Source: Hyphomicrobiales bacterium
GTDB lineage: Bacteria; Pseudomonadota; Alphaproteobacteria; Rhizobiales; Rhizobiaceae
Direction of reading: 5' to 3'
DNA length: 64,000 bases
Assembly (NCBI GenBank): GCA_900471525.1
Contig: UCEZ01000032.1
Location: forward strand, 19,195 to 83,194
Position 1 is the first letter of the stretch, and each line of letters opens with the position of its first letter. The position numbers were made by a program, and so were the translations under genes. Of the stretch, positions 17,903-27,754 are shown in pieces. The notes under the pieces are model-generated. The model was not told the origin of the DNA, made no database searches, and saw only the letters and a list, made by a program, of their open reading frames with translations.

Positions 17903-19195
17903 ATGTTTGAACGGCTCTTCAAGCTGAGTGAGCACAATACAACGATCCGCACCGAACTGGTCGCGGGCGTCACGACATTTCTCACGATGTCGTACATCAT
18001 CTTCGTCAACCCGGACATCCTGTCGACCACGGGCATGGACCGCGATGCGATCTTCGTCGCCACCTGTATTGCCGCAGCGCTCGGCTCGGTCGTCATGGCG
18101 CTCGTTGCCAACTGGCCGATCGGCATGGCGCCGGGCATGGGGCTTAATGCCTTCTTCGCCTTCACGGTCGTGGCCGCGCTCGGCTTCACCTGGCAGCAGG
18201 CCCTGGGTGCGGTCTTCATCTCGGGTCTCATCTTCGTCTTCCTGACGGTGACGGGTATCCGCAGCTGGCTGATCGAAGGCATTCCGCATTCGCTGCGCAG
18301 TGCCATCGCCACCGGTATCGGCCTCTTCCTCGGCATCATCGCCCTGAAGAACGCCGGCATCGTCGTCGATAATCCGGCAACGCTGGTCGGCCTCGGCAGC
18401 CTCAAGGAAACCGGGCCGCTGCTCGCCATCTTCGGCTTCTTCGTCATCGCCGTGCTCGATGCGCTCAAGGTACGCGGTGCCATCCTGATCGGCATCCTGG
18501 CGGTGACCGTGCTCTCATGGTTCACCGGTGTCAGCCAGTTTCACGGCATCGTTTCCATGCCGCCCAGCATGGCGCCGACCTTCCTGCAGCTCGACATCGT
18601 CGGTGCCCTGCATGGCGGCCTCATCCACGTCATCCTCGTCTTCGTTCTGGTCGAGGTCTTCGACGCCACGGGAACTTTGATCGGCGTCGCCAAGCGCGCG
18701 AACCTGATCCAGGAAGGCAAGCCGAGCCGCCTCGGCCGCGCACTGCTCGCCGACAGCACGGCCATCGTCGCCGGTTCGCTGATGGGCACCAGCAGCACCA
18801 CCGCCTATGTCGAAAGCGCCTCCGGCGTTCAGGCCGGCGGCCGCACGGGTTTGACGGCTCTGGTCATCGCCGTCCTGTTCCTCGCCTCGCTGTTCATCTC
18901 GCCGCTCGCCGGTTCGGTTCCGACCTATGCGACGGCGCCGGCTCTGCTCTATGTGGCAGGCCTGATGATGCGCGAACTGACGGAAGTCGACTGGGACGAC
19001 CTGACGGAAGCCGCCCCGGCGGCACTGACGGCGCTCGCCATGCCCTTCACCTACTCGATCGCCAACGGCCTCGCCTTCGGCTTCGTCAGCTATGTCGTGC
19101 TGAAGGTTTTTACCGGCAAATGGCGGGTGATCCACCCGGCAACGCAGATCGTCGCGGCATTGTTCGTCGTCCGCTTCGCCTTCTTCGCGGGGTGA
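17903..19195 (+). CDS. NCS2 purine permease (AzgA/PbuG-like, hypoxanthine/guanine)
   Basis: A 430-residue membrane protein of the NCS2 family, AzgA/PbuG branch. It opens MFERLFKLSEHNTTIRTELV and contains GVTTFLTMSYIIFVNP, APGMGLNAFFAFTVV and GTSSTTAYVESASGVQAGGR, typical of adenine/guanine/hypoxanthine symporters. Twelve to fourteen membrane helices are predicted. The start at 17903 follows GGGAGGAAAC; the longer frame adds 13 residues absent from the family. It sits at the head of a purine degradation region and probably brings purine bases in by proton symport. Confidence 0.92.
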   Translation: MFERLFKLSEHNTTIRTELVAGVTTFLTMSYIIFVNPDILSTTGMDRDAIFVATCIAAALGSVVMALVANWPIGMAPGMGLNAFFAFTVVAALGFTWQQALGAVFISGLIFVFLTVTGIRSWLIEGIPHSLRSAIATGIGLFLGIIALKNAGIVVDNPATLVGLGSLKETGPLLAIFGFFVIAVLDALKVRGAILIGILAVTVLSWFTGVSQFHGIVSMPPSMAPTFLQLDIVGALHGGLIHVILVFVLVEVFDATGTLIGVAKRANLIQEGKPSRLGRALLADSTAIVAGSLMGTSSTTAYVESASGVQAGGRTGLTALVIAVLFLASLFISPLAGSVPTYATAPALLYVAGLMMRELTEVDWDDLTEAAPAALTALAMPFTYSIANGLAFGFVSYVVLKVFTGKWRVIHPATQIVAALFVVRFAFFAG

Positions 19196-19203
19196 CTGAT
19201 CGG

Positions 19204-19289
19204 GTGAGGCGGTGAAAGCCGCCTCACTGACCAACCGTTCAGTATCAGAAAGGGCCGGATCGCTTGACTGCGATCCGGCCCTTTCTGAT
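19204..19289 (+). terminator. Strong double hairpin terminator after the purine permease
   Basis: A first stem, GTGAGGCGG/CCGCCTCAC (19204-19229), is followed by a perfect 20-bp stem. The left arm is 19244-19263, the loop TTGACT is 19264-19269 and the right arm is 19270-19289. The arms hold AGAAAGGGCCGG and its complement CCGGCCCTTTCT, so transcripts from either direction end in a short T-rich tail. It probably insulates the permease from the convergent allA operon. Confidence 0.75.
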
Positions 19290-19319
19290 GACAAGGACAT
19301 TGGTGCTGGCAAAGGCAGT

Positions 19320-19475
19320 CTTGTTGCCCCTCATCCGGCCATCCTTATTTCAGAAGATGGCCGACCACCTTCTTCCCGCGAAGAAAGGACAAGCGGCGAA
19401 CTCTGTCGTCCCCTCCCTCCGCTTGCGGGGAGAGGGTTAGGGAGAGGGGCACAGTCGCCAGTTATGTCTCCTTGG
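19320..19475. repeat. Rhizobial-type GC-rich intergenic palindrome
   Basis: The non-coding sequence between the permease and allA includes CTCATCCGGCCATC and CCCTCCGCTTGCGGGGAGAG, which resemble palindromic intergenic elements common in rhizobial genomes. A related element with CCCCTCATCCGGC lies at 30403-30425. No open frame here looks coding. Confidence 0.5.
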
Positions 19476-19512
19476 GGCAACCAGGCGGCACGCCGGCGGA
19501 GGTGTGGGAACG

Positions 19513-19541
19513 AAAAAGGCCGATCACGATGGACCGGCCTT
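19513..19541 (-). terminator. Intrinsic terminator of the allA operon
   Basis: On the minus strand AAGGCCG (19541-19535) pairs with CGGCCTT (19522-19516), followed by a short T run. It is 24 bp past the allA stop and ends the puuE-uraD/allA transcript. Confidence 0.7.
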
Positions 19542-19564
19542 CGAAATTGCGAGAAGGACGAGGA

Positions 19565-20059
19565 TCACCGGATCAAAAACGGCGTCTCATAAAAATGCTC
19601 TTCCAGATTGACGCCCTCGCCGGCGCGGTCGACGACGGCGAAATCGGAGAGGCCCTCGAGTGGCGTCAGGATGCCGTGCCATACGTTGCGGCCGATATTG
19701 ACGCCTTGGCCGGGCGCCGTCTTGAAGGCGATCGGCTCGCCCGGCCCGTCCGGTGTTTCTTCAGCAACGACGACGAGAAACGGATGCTCGCTCAGGGGGA
19801 TAAACGCCTGGCTCCCGAACGGATGGCGTTCGACCATGTTGAGTTCCAGCGGCAACGGATAGGGCTCGCCGCGCAGCAGGCTGATCATCGGGCGGGCCTT
19901 TTCGCCCGTCGTCTCGATCTTCGCAAGATCATGATAGCGCACGCATTTTCCCGCATTGATCGGGAAGTTGTGTGCGCCTTCGGTTTCGAGGACTTCGCCG
20001 AAGGGAGCGAAAGCCTCGCGGGTCAGCGGCCTGATGTCGATCGTCTTCATCGTCTCCAC
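19565..20059 (-). CDS. allA: Ureidoglycolate lyase
   Basis: A 164-residue cupin-type protein matching AllA in length and motifs: IDIRPLTREAFAPFGEVLE at the start, HPFGSQAFIPL, and PGQGVNIGRNVWHGILTPL holding the cupin histidine. It splits ureidoglycolate to glyoxylate and urea, the last step of purine-ring catabolism. It follows the PuuE-UraD fusion by two bases, so the two are co-transcribed. The gene giving ureidoglycolate from allantoate is not in the window. Confidence 0.93.
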   Translation of the reverse strand: METMKTIDIRPLTREAFAPFGEVLETEGAHNFPINAGKCVRYHDLAKIETTGEKARPMISLLRGEPYPLPLELNMVERHPFGSQAFIPLSEHPFLVVVAEETPDGPGEPIAFKTAPGQGVNIGRNVWHGILTPLEGLSDFAVVDRAGEGVNLEEHFYETPFLIR

Positions 20060-20061
20060 CC

Positions 20062-21480
20062 TCAGTTCGGCAAGATGTCGGTCAGGCGCAGCAGGGCGAT
20101 CCGCTCGACCTGGCGGCAGGCCGTTTGAAACTCCGTCTGCCAGTCATTGCCGATGCGGCGCTGGAAGGCGGCCAGAATATCGGCTTTGCCAAGACCGCGT
20201 ACGGCGATGATGAAAGGGAAGCCGAACGTTTTGACATAGCGGCCATTGAGAATGTTGAACTGCTCGCGCTCCGCGTCCGTCAGGGCATCGAGCCCGGCGG
20301 AGGCCTGTTCGCTGGTCGAGCTTTCGGTCAGGCGTTTGGCCTGCGCAAGCTTTCCGGCGAGATCCGGGTGGGCATTGAGCACGCCGAGGCGCTTTGTCTC
20401 GCTCGCCTCCCGGAATGCGGCCGTCAGCGCTGCATGAAGGCCGATTGCCGTGTCGTTGGCGGGGCCAAGTTCATCCGCAAAGGCGCCTCGGGCGATCCAG
20501 TCCGAATGCTCGAAGACACCGCCGAAACGGGAAACGAATTCGTCCGCGCCCAAGCGGGAAGGGCGGTTTTCGTTGGGCTGGAATGGATGGTTTTTGGCCC
20601 AATGGTCGGCGATGTCGATGCGGCGGGCAAGCCAGACCTTGTCGTGGTTTTTCACGTAGTCGATGAACCGGGCAAGGGCGGCGGTCCGTCCCGGCCGGCC
20701 GGCAAGGCGGCAATGCAAGCCGATGTTCATCATCTTCGGTGCGCCTTCCGTCCCTTCGGCATAGAGCACGTCGAACGTATCCTTCAGGTAGCTGAAGAAC
20801 TGGTCGCCGCTATTGAACCCTTGGGCGGTGGCAAAGCGCATGTCGTTGGTGTCGAGCGTGTAGGGAATGACGAGCTGGTGTTTGCCGTCATGTTCGTGCC
20901 AGTAGGGCAGGTCGTCGGCATAGCTGTCGGAGACATAGGCGAAGCCGCCTTCTTCCGTGACGAGATCGACGGTGTTTTCCGAACACCGGCCGGTGTACCA
21001 GCCTAGCGGACGCTCGCCGGTGACGACCGTGTGCAGCCGGATCGCTTCCGCGATCTGCTTGCGCTCCTCTGCCGGATCCATGTCCTTGTGCTCGACCCAT
21101 TTCAGCCCGTGCGAGGCGATTTCCCAGCCAGCCTTCTGCATTGCCGCTAGTTGTTCAGGCGAGCGCTTGAGCGCCGTCGCAACGCCGTAGACAGTCGCGG
21201 GGACATTTCTTTCGGTCAGCAGCCGGTGCAGGCGCCAGAAGCCGGCGCGGGCGCCGTATTCATAGATCGATTCCATGTTCCAATGGCGCTGGCCGGGCCA
21301 TGCCTGAGCGCCGACGATTTCCGACAGAAAGGCTTCGGAGGCGATGTCGCCGTGCAGCACGCAGTTTTCGCCGCCTTCTTCGTAGTTGACGACAAACTGC
21401 ACGGCGATGCGGGCTTCGTCCGGCCAGGCGGCGTTCGGCGCGGTTGCGCCGTAGCCCTGGAGATCGCGCGGATATCTCAT
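20062..21480 (-). CDS. puuE: Fused allantoinase (PuuE) and OHCU decarboxylase (UraD)
   Basis: A 472-residue fusion. Residues 1 to about 305 are the polysaccharide-deacetylase-like allantoinase PuuE (MRYPRDLQGYGATAPNAAWP, VQFVVNYEEGGENC), a metal-independent type unrelated to AllB. Residues about 310-472 are 2-oxo-4-hydroxy-4-carboxy-5-ureidoimidazoline decarboxylase (FVSRFGGVFEHSDWIA, LNAHPDLAGKLAQA, FNILNGRYVKTFGFPFIIAV). The single chain would convert OHCU to S-allantoin and open it to allantoate. It is divergent from the HIU hydrolase and Xdh genes, with a 165-bp shared promoter region. Confidence 0.95.
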   Translation of the reverse strand: MRYPRDLQGYGATAPNAAWPDEARIAVQFVVNYEEGGENCVLHGDIASEAFLSEIVGAQAWPGQRHWNMESIYEYGARAGFWRLHRLLTERNVPATVYGVATALKRSPEQLAAMQKAGWEIASHGLKWVEHKDMDPAEERKQIAEAIRLHTVVTGERPLGWYTGRCSENTVDLVTEEGGFAYVSDSYADDLPYWHEHDGKHQLVIPYTLDTNDMRFATAQGFNSGDQFFSYLKDTFDVLYAEGTEGAPKMMNIGLHCRLAGRPGRTAALARFIDYVKNHDKVWLARRIDIADHWAKNHPFQPNENRPSRLGADEFVSRFGGVFEHSDWIARGAFADELGPANDTAIGLHAALTAAFREASETKRLGVLNAHPDLAGKLAQAKRLTESSTSEQASAGLDALTDAEREQFNILNGRYVKTFGFPFIIAVRGLGKADILAAFQRRIGNDWQTEFQTACRQVERIALLRLTDILPN

Positions 21481-21645
21481 GAAATCATTCCTCCCAAAAC
21501 GTTCGATTGGCCGATTTCTAACCGCAAAACGCGCGCGCTATTCCCCCTCAAAATTTTGAAAGTCTCGAACGATCAGCCCGCTACCGCAGGGAAGTGAGGT
21601 GACGGATAGTGGCAGAATGAATGCAGTCTTCGGGAGGTGAAACGC

Positions 21646-22005
21646 ATGCAATCTGGAACAGCCGGCCGGCTGACGACCCACGTGCTCGACACGGCGCTCG
21701 GCAAACCCGCCGAAAACCTGCGCATCGATCTCTTTCGCATCGACGGCGAGCATGTCGAGCGGATCGGCTCCACCCGCACCAACGATGACGGCCGCTGCGA
21801 TGCGCCGCTGTTGAGTGGCGAGGCCATGAAGTCCGGAACCTACGAGTTGCGGTTCCACGCCGGCGACTATCTTGGCCGGAGGGACGGCGAAGTCGCGTTC
21901 CTCGATATCATCCCCATCCGCTTCGGCATCGCAGATGAGACGGCGCATTACCACGTGCCGTTGCTGCTTTCGCCTTACAGCTATTCGACTTATCGCGGGA
22001 GCTGA
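21646..22005 (+). CDS. uraH: 5-Hydroxyisourate hydrolase (transthyretin-like)
   Basis: A 119-residue transthyretin-related protein with the signature N-terminus [13 protein letters not shown], the catalytic C-terminal tetrapeptide YRGS, and the family's usual length. It opens 5-hydroxyisourate to OHCU. The ATG at 21646 follows GGAGGTG at ideal spacing; a GTG nine bases upstream is an alternative. It leads the uraH-xdhABC unit, divergent from puuE-uraD. Confidence 0.95.
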   Translation: MQSGTAGRLTTHVLDTALGKPAENLRIDLFRIDGEHVERIGSTRTNDDGRCDAPLLSGEAMKSGTYELRFHAGDYLGRRDGEVAFLDIIPIRFGIADETAHYHVPLLLSPYSYSTYRGS

Positions 22006-22008
22006 GCC

Positions 22009-23484
22009 ATGACCGTCCAAATCCGCAGTTCCATCCGTTTCCTGCTCAATCACCGCCTGGTCGAACTCTCAGCCGTCTCGGCGGTCCAGACCTTGCTCGA
22101 TTTCCTACGGCTTGACCGCAATCTGCGCGGCACCAAGGAAGGCTGCGCCGAGGGCGATTGCGGCGCCTGCACCGTGCTGGTCGGGCGCTTGCTCGATGGC
22201 CGACTGAAATACGAGAGCGTCAATGCCTGCATCCGTTTTGTCGGCTCCCTCGATGGCTGCCATATCGTCACGGTGGATTCGCTCGCGGTGCCCGGCGGCC
22301 CGCTGCATCCGGTGCAGCAGGCAATGGTCGATACGCATGCCTCGCAATGCGGCTTCTGCACGCCGGGCTTCGTCATGTCGCTTTACGGGCTCTGGATGGA
22401 AAATCCGAAGCCGTCCGTGACCGAGATCGAGAAGGCGCTGCAGGGCAATCTCTGTCGCTGCACCGGCTATGCCGCCATCATCCGCGCCGCCGAAGCCGTG
22501 TCGGTGATCGGCGATCTCGACCGGGATCCGCTGGTCGCGGAACGCGTCACGATCATCCAGAAACTGGAGGGTCTGAAGGACGGCAAGCGCGTAGAAATGG
22601 GTGAAGGCGCCGAGCGCTTCATGCTGCCGGCCTCGGTCGATGATCTCGCCGACATCTACGAGGCGGAGCCCAAGGCTCGCATCGTTGCTGGTTCTACCGA
22701 TGTCGGCCTGTGGGTGACGAAGTTCATGCGCGACATCTCGCCAGTCGTACATCTCAGCCATCTCGACGAGTTGCGCCGCATTGCTGTCGACGAGGCCGGC
22801 ATCACGTTCGGCGCCGGTGTCAGCTACACGGAATCCTTTCCGCTGATATCAAAGCATTTTCCGCAGCTGACCGAACTCTGGAACCGCATCGGCGGCCAGC
22901 AGGTGCGCAACATGGGCACGATCGGCGGCAACATCGCCAACGGCTCGCCGATCGGCGATACACCGCCTGCCCTGATTGCGCTCGGCGCTTCCGTTGTGCT
23001 TCGCAAGGGCAAGGTGCAGCGCACGGTGCCGCTCGAAAGCTTCTTCATCGAATACGGCAAGCAGGATCGCCAACCCGGCGAATTCGTCGAGGCGGTGCGT
23101 ATCCCGTTCCTTGACGAGAACGCGCGCTATGCGGTCTACAAGATCACCAAGCGGTTGGACGAAGACATCTCCGCCGTCTGCGGCGCCTTCCGCCTGATCT
23201 TCGATGAGAATGGCAAAGTCTCCGACGCCGTGATCGCCTATGGCGGCATGGCCGGCACGCCGAAGCGGGCTGACAATGCCGAGGCAGCGTTGATCGGCGC
23301 CAGCTGGACCGAGATAACCGTCGAGGCCGCCATGGAGGCGCTTGCCAACGATTACACCCCGCTGACCGACTGGCGGGCATCCGCCGACTACCGGTTGCTG
23401 GTCGCAAAAAACCTTCTGCGTCGCTTCTATCTGGAAACGCAGGGCGACGAGCCGGTGCGGCTTGACCGCAAGCAGGCCGTGTGA
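22009..23484 (+). CDS. xdhA: Xanthine dehydrogenase small subunit (2Fe-2S and FAD domains)
   Basis: A 491-residue small subunit. Two [2Fe-2S] sites come first: CAEGDCGACTVLVG (plant-type ferredoxin fold) and CGFCTPGFVMSLYG with GNLCRCTGY (helical fold). A CO-dehydrogenase-type FAD domain follows (IVAGSTDVGLWVTK, GGNIANGSPIGDTPPALIAL). It passes electrons from the molybdenum centre to NAD. It starts three bases after uraH ends and runs directly into the large-subunit gene. Confidence 0.96.
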   Translation: MTVQIRSSIRFLLNHRLVELSAVSAVQTLLDFLRLDRNLRGTKEGCAEGDCGACTVLVGRLLDGRLKYESVNACIRFVGSLDGCHIVTVDSLAVPGGPLHPVQQAMVDTHASQCGFCTPGFVMSLYGLWMENPKPSVTEIEKALQGNLCRCTGYAAIIRAAEAVSVIGDLDRDPLVAERVTIIQKLEGLKDGKRVEMGEGAERFMLPASVDDLADIYEAEPKARIVAGSTDVGLWVTKFMRDISPVVHLSHLDELRRIAVDEAGITFGAGVSYTESFPLISKHFPQLTELWNRIGGQQVRNMGTIGGNIANGSPIGDTPPALIALGASVVLRKGKVQRTVPLESFFIEYGKQDRQPGEFVEAVRIPFLDENARYAVYKITKRLDEDISAVCGAFRLIFDENGKVSDAVIAYGGMAGTPKRADNAEAALIGASWTEITVEAAMEALANDYTPLTDWRASADYRLLVAKNLLRRFYLETQGDEPVRLDRKQAV

Positions 23485-23494
23485 GGAGAAAACC

Positions 23495-25831
23495 ATGAAC
23501 GTCATGCAGCCCATCGACCGCATCCGCGGCGGCGTCCACGAAAACGAGCGCCACGAATCCGGCCACAAGCATGTGACGGGGACCGCCGAATATATCGACG
23601 ATATTCCGGAACCGGCCGGTACGCTGCACGCCTATCTCGGGCTGTCGCAGCGCGCCCATGCACAAATCCTGTCGATTGATTTCGACGCAGTGAAATCCGC
23701 GCCCGGCGTAGTCGGCGTGCTCACGGCCGACGATATCACCGGCGAGAACGACGTCAGCCCGGCGCACAAGCACGACGATCCGGTCTTTGCTACCGACAAA
23801 GTCGAGTTCCACGGCCAGCCGATCTTCGCCGTCATCGCCGAAACCCGTGATGCGGCCCGCCGCGCCGCCGCCAGGGTCAAGATCGAGTACCGCGACCTGC
23901 CGCACGTCACCGACGTTCTGGAAGCGGCCGCCGCCAACTATCCGCTGGTCATCGATCCGTTGAAGCTGGAGCGTGGCGATATCACTGCCGGGTTTGCCAG
24001 GGCAAAGAACATCCTCGAAGGCGAGATGCGCATCGGCGGGCAGGATCATTTCTATCTTGAGGGCCACATTTCCTTCGCCATTCCCGGCGAGGACGACGAA
24101 ATCCTGCTATATTCCTCGACGCAGCATCCGAGTGAAACCCAGCACATGGTCGGCCAGGTGCTCGGCGTCGCCTCGAATGCCGTGACTATCAATGTGCGCC
24201 GCATGGGCGGCGCCTTCGGCGGCAAGGAAACACAGGCGAACCTTTTTGCTGCCGTCGCAGCGCTTGCGGCGAAGAAATACCGTTGCGCGGTAAAAATCCG
24301 GCCCGACCGCGACGACGACATGACCGCGACCGGCAAGCGGCATGATTTCCATGTCGGTTATAAGGTCGGCTTCGATGACGATGGCCGGATCGAGGCGGTC
24401 GACGCGACCTTCTCGGCCCGCTGCGGTTTCTCGGCCGATCTTTCCGGCCCAGTCACGGACCGTGCGCTGTTCCACGCCGACAATTGCTATTTCTATCCGC
24501 ATGTCCGGCTGCGGTCGCGGCCGCTGAAGACCAACACCGTTTCCAACACCGCCTTTCGCGGGTTCGGCGGTCCGCAGGGCATGGTCGGCGGCGAGCGGAT
24601 GATCGAGGACGTGGCCTATGCGCTCGGCAAGGACCCGCTGGAAATCCGCAAGCTGAATTTTTATGGCGGCGAGGGGCGCAACCTCACGCCCTATCACCAG
24701 ACCGTCGAAGACAATATCATTGGCCGCATCATCGAGGAGCTGGAAACGTCCTGTGATTACGCGGCACGGCGCGCGGACGTGCTGGCCTTCAACCGCAAAA
24801 GCAACATCATCAAGCGTGGTATCGCGCTGACCCCGGTCAAGTTCGGCATCTCCTTCACCAAGACGGAATACAACCAGGCCGGTGCGCTGGTGCATGTCTA
24901 TGCCGATGGCTCGATCCATTTGAACCACGGCGGCACGGAGATGGGGCAGGGGCTCTACACCAAGGTCGCCCAGGTGGTGGCCGATGAATTCCAGGTCGAT
25001 CTCAACCGGATCAAGGTGACGGCGACGACGACCGGCAAGGTGCCGAACACATCGGCGACGGCTGCCTCGTCGGGTTCCGACCTTAACGGCATGGCTGCCG
25101 CCAATGCCGCGCAGCAGATCAAGGCGCGGCTGGTGACCTTCGCCGCAGAACGCTGGGGCGTCAGCGAGAAGGATGTGGCCTTCGAGCCAAACACGATCCG
25201 CATTGGCGCCGAGCGCATTGCCTTTTCGGACTTCATCAAGATCGCCTACGGCTCCCGCATCCAGCTGTCGGCGGCCGGCTTCTACAAGACGCCAAAAATC
25301 CATTGGAACCGTTCCGAGGGTCGGGGCCGACCGTTCTTCTATTATGCCTATGGCGCCTCCTGTTCCGAGGTCAGCGTCGACACGCTGACTGGTGAATATC
25401 AGGTCGATCGCACCGACGTGCTGCATGATGTCGGCAAGTCGCTGAACCCCGCGCTGGATATCGGCCAGGTCGAGGGTGCCTTCGTGCAGGGCATGGGCTG
25501 GCTGACGACGGAAGAACTGTGGTGGGACGCCAAAGGCCGGCTGCGCACCCATGCGCCGTCGACCTACAAGATCCCGCTTGCCTCCGACCGGCCACGCATC
25601 TTCAACGTCAAGCTGGCCGAATGGTCCGTCAATCGCGAGGAAACGATCCGTCGGTCCAAGGCGGTCGGAGAGCCGCCGTTCATGCTGCCGATCTCGGTGC
25701 TCGAAGCGATCTCGATGGCGGCGGCAAGCGTTGCGGAGTATCGTATAGCGCCGCGCCTCGATGCGCCGGCAACGCCTGAACGCGTGTTGCTCGCCATCGA
25801 ACGCTTGCGGCGGGCTGCGAAGAACGGGTGA
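23495..25831 (+). CDS. xdhB: Xanthine dehydrogenase large (molybdopterin) subunit
   Basis: A 778-residue molybdenum subunit: GTAEYIDDIPEPAG at the N-terminus, GGAFGGKETQA, FRGFGGPQGM, GTEMGQGLYTKVAQ and the catalytic-glutamate region AVGEPPFMLPISV near the end. It oxidises hypoxanthine and xanthine to urate. The start at 23495 (GAGGAGAAAACC before ATG) is preferred over the upstream in-frame Met. The stop overlaps the xdhC start by four bases. Confidence 0.96.
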   Translation: MNVMQPIDRIRGGVHENERHESGHKHVTGTAEYIDDIPEPAGTLHAYLGLSQRAHAQILSIDFDAVKSAPGVVGVLTADDITGENDVSPAHKHDDPVFATDKVEFHGQPIFAVIAETRDAARRAAARVKIEYRDLPHVTDVLEAAAANYPLVIDPLKLERGDITAGFARAKNILEGEMRIGGQDHFYLEGHISFAIPGEDDEILLYSSTQHPSETQHMVGQVLGVASNAVTINVRRMGGAFGGKETQANLFAAVAALAAKKYRCAVKIRPDRDDDMTATGKRHDFHVGYKVGFDDDGRIEAVDATFSARCGFSADLSGPVTDRALFHADNCYFYPHVRLRSRPLKTNTVSNTAFRGFGGPQGMVGGERMIEDVAYALGKDPLEIRKLNFYGGEGRNLTPYHQTVEDNIIGRIIEELETSCDYAARRADVLAFNRKSNIIKRGIALTPVKFGISFTKTEYNQAGALVHVYADGSIHLNHGGTEMGQGLYTKVAQVVADEFQVDLNRIKVTATTTGKVPNTSATAASSGSDLNGMAAANAAQQIKARLVTFAAERWGVSEKDVAFEPNTIRIGAERIAFSDFIKIAYGSRIQLSAAGFYKTPKIHWNRSEGRGRPFFYYAYGASCSEVSVDTLTGEYQVDRTDVLHDVGKSLNPALDIGQVEGAFVQGMGWLTTEELWWDAKGRLRTHAPSTYKIPLASDRPRIFNVKLAEWSVNREETIRRSKAVGEPPFMLPISVLEAISMAAASVAEYRIAPRLDAPATPERVLLAIERLRRAAKNG

Positions 25832-26697
25832 TCGGCATGGCTGCCAGACGCGAAGACATCAGGGATTTTCTGCGCCGCGAGCCGGACTGCTTGCTCGTCG
25901 AGGTGACGGGTGCTGCCGGTTCGACGCCACGTGACACCGATGCCTGGATGCTGGTTGCGGCTGAAAGCCTTTACGGGACTGTCGGGGGTGGTCAGCTGGA
26001 ATACATGGCGATCGACCACGCCCGCCGGGCCTTGCGGCAGGGCGTGCCGGCGCAAGCCATGAACGTCCCGCTCGGCCCGGAAATCGGCCAGTGCTGCGGC
26101 GGTCGGGTCGGTCTTTCCTTTGCCGCGGCAACCCCGGATGTCGCCGCCTTTCTGATTGCAAGGAGCGACCGCGAAATGGCAGAGCGTCCGCATGTCTACG
26201 TCTTCGGGGCGGGCCATGTCGGCGACGCGCTGGCCATGGCCCTGTCGCTGGTGCCGGTGCGGACCGTGCTGGTCGATACCCGCGAAGAGGAATTGTCGGC
26301 GTCAAGTGTGCCGGGCATCGAAACCTGCCTGACGGCGATGCCGGAAGCGCTGGTTCGCGACGCTCCAGCCGGCAGTTCCTTCGTCATCCTCACCCATGAC
26401 CATGCGCTCGATTTTCTCATCACCGCGGAGGCCCTGCGCCGCGATGATGCAGCCTATGTCGGCATGATCGGCTCGAAGACGAAGCGCGCGACGTTCAAGA
26501 ACTGGCTATCGCGCGAAATCGGCCGCCCGGAACTTTTCGAACGCCTCATTTGCCCGATCGGCGGGACGGCGGTGAAGGACAAGCGGCCGGCGGTGATCGC
26601 GGCGCTGGCGGCGGCAGAAATCATGACGGCGGCGTTGAATTATGAATGCGGTGCAAGTGCTGGTGTTCAAAAAACTGCGATTGCCGTAGCTCGGTAA
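25828..26697 (+). CDS. xdhC: XdhC molybdenum-cofactor accessory protein
   Basis: A 289-residue XdhC/CoxI-family protein with an N-terminal domain (TGAAGSTPRDTDAWMLV), the cysteine-bearing GPEIGQCCGGRVGLSF and a C-terminal Rossmann domain (VYVFGAGHVGDALAMALS). In Rhodobacter XdhC binds and delivers sulfurated molybdenum cofactor to XdhB. The GTG at 25828 overlaps the xdhB stop; an ATG nine bases later is an alternative start. It is the last gene of uraH-xdhABC and converges on the LysR gene. Confidence 0.93.
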   Translation: MIGMAARREDIRDFLRREPDCLLVEVTGAAGSTPRDTDAWMLVAAESLYGTVGGGQLEYMAIDHARRALRQGVPAQAMNVPLGPEIGQCCGGRVGLSFAAATPDVAAFLIARSDREMAERPHVYVFGAGHVGDALAMALSLVPVRTVLVDTREEELSASSVPGIETCLTAMPEALVRDAPAGSSFVILTHDHALDFLITAEALRRDDAAYVGMIGSKTKRATFKNWLSREIGRPELFERLICPIGGTAVKDKRPAVIAALAAAEIMTAALNYECGASAGVQKTAIAVAR

Positions 26698-26700
26698 GCC

Positions 26701-27615
26701 CTACTCCAGCATCTTGCCGATCATCCGCTGACAGCGCTCGGCCATGAAATCGATCATCAGCCGAACCTTCGGGTCCTGAAAACGCTTGTGCGGGTAGATC
26801 GCGGCGAGCTGGACGCTGGCCGGCGGGGTGTCCTTCAGGATTTCGACCAGAGTGCCGTCGTTCAGGTGCGCTTTCACCTCGAAGAGCGGCTTGTTGATGA
26901 TGCCCCGGCCTTCCAGCGCCCATTGGGTCAGCACGTCGCCGTCGTCGGAATCGTAGGGGCCGCCGATCTCGAACTTGCGGATGCCTTCCGGTGTCTGCAA
27001 GGTCCAGTAATATTCCTTCGAGCCCGGATAGCGCAGCAGAAGACAGTCGTGCTTGTCGTCGATCAGGGCATCCGGCGTTTCCGGCGTGCCACGTTTTTCC
27101 AGATAGCCGGGTGCTGCGCAGACGACACGTTGACAGTTGAGGATACCGCGCATGCGCAGGTTGGAATCCTCCAGCACGCCGAGCTTGAAGGCGACATCGA
27201 CGCCTTCGCTCAGGATATCGACATTGTGGTCGGAGAGGCGCAGGCGCACTTCGATGTCCGGATATTTATCGTGGAATTCCGGGATGCCGGACGCGATCAG
27301 GCGCCGGCCCATGCCGAGCGGCGCGGTGATCCGGAGCGACCCCTTCGGATTGTGCGAAAGGTCGGCGATGGCGCTTTCCGCTTCGTTCACCGCCTCGATG
27401 ATCTTCACCGCGCCTTGATAGAACACCCGGCCGTGTTCGGTCGGTGAAAGCTTACGCGTCGTGCGGTTGAACAGGCGCACGCCAAGATGCCGTTCCAGCT
27501 CCTTGATGCGGTTGCTGGCGACGGCCGGGGTCACCCGCTGGTCGCGGCCGGCGGAAGAAAGGGTGCCGAGTTCGACGACCCGGACGAAGACGCGCACGTT
27601 ATCGAGATAGGACAT
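26701..27615 (-). CDS. LysR-family regulator of purine catabolism
   Basis: A 304-residue LysR-type protein with N-terminal winged HTH (SAGRDQRVTPAVASNRIKEL) and a two-lobed effector domain. It lies between xdhC and the divergent puuD-guaD genes, 139 bp from puuD, so it is the obvious local regulator; the likely effector is urate, xanthine or a related metabolite. Such regulators normally need an inducer to activate the divergent promoter. Confidence 0.9.
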   Translation of the reverse strand: MSYLDNVRVFVRVVELGTLSSAGRDQRVTPAVASNRIKELERHLGVRLFNRTTRKLSPTEHGRVFYQGAVKIIEAVNEAESAIADLSHNPKGSLRITAPLGMGRRLIASGIPEFHDKYPDIEVRLRLSDHNVDILSEGVDVAFKLGVLEDSNLRMRGILNCQRVVCAAPGYLEKRGTPETPDALIDDKHDCLLLRYPGSKEYYWTLQTPEGIRKFEIGGPYDSDDGDVLTQWALEGRGIINKPLFEVKAHLNDGTLVEILKDTPPASVQLAAIYPHKRFQDPKVRLMIDFMAERCQRMIGKMLE

Positions 27616-27754
27616 GAAGCTCTTCTATCATATTGCAAATCGAACGGCATCGGGGGCGATCTTATAGTTTTTTTTGAAAGTGTTGGGGATTAACCGGCAT
27701 TTCGGCGAAGATCGCGCGATGGCAAAACTCTCTCAAACAAGGGGGAGAACCCAT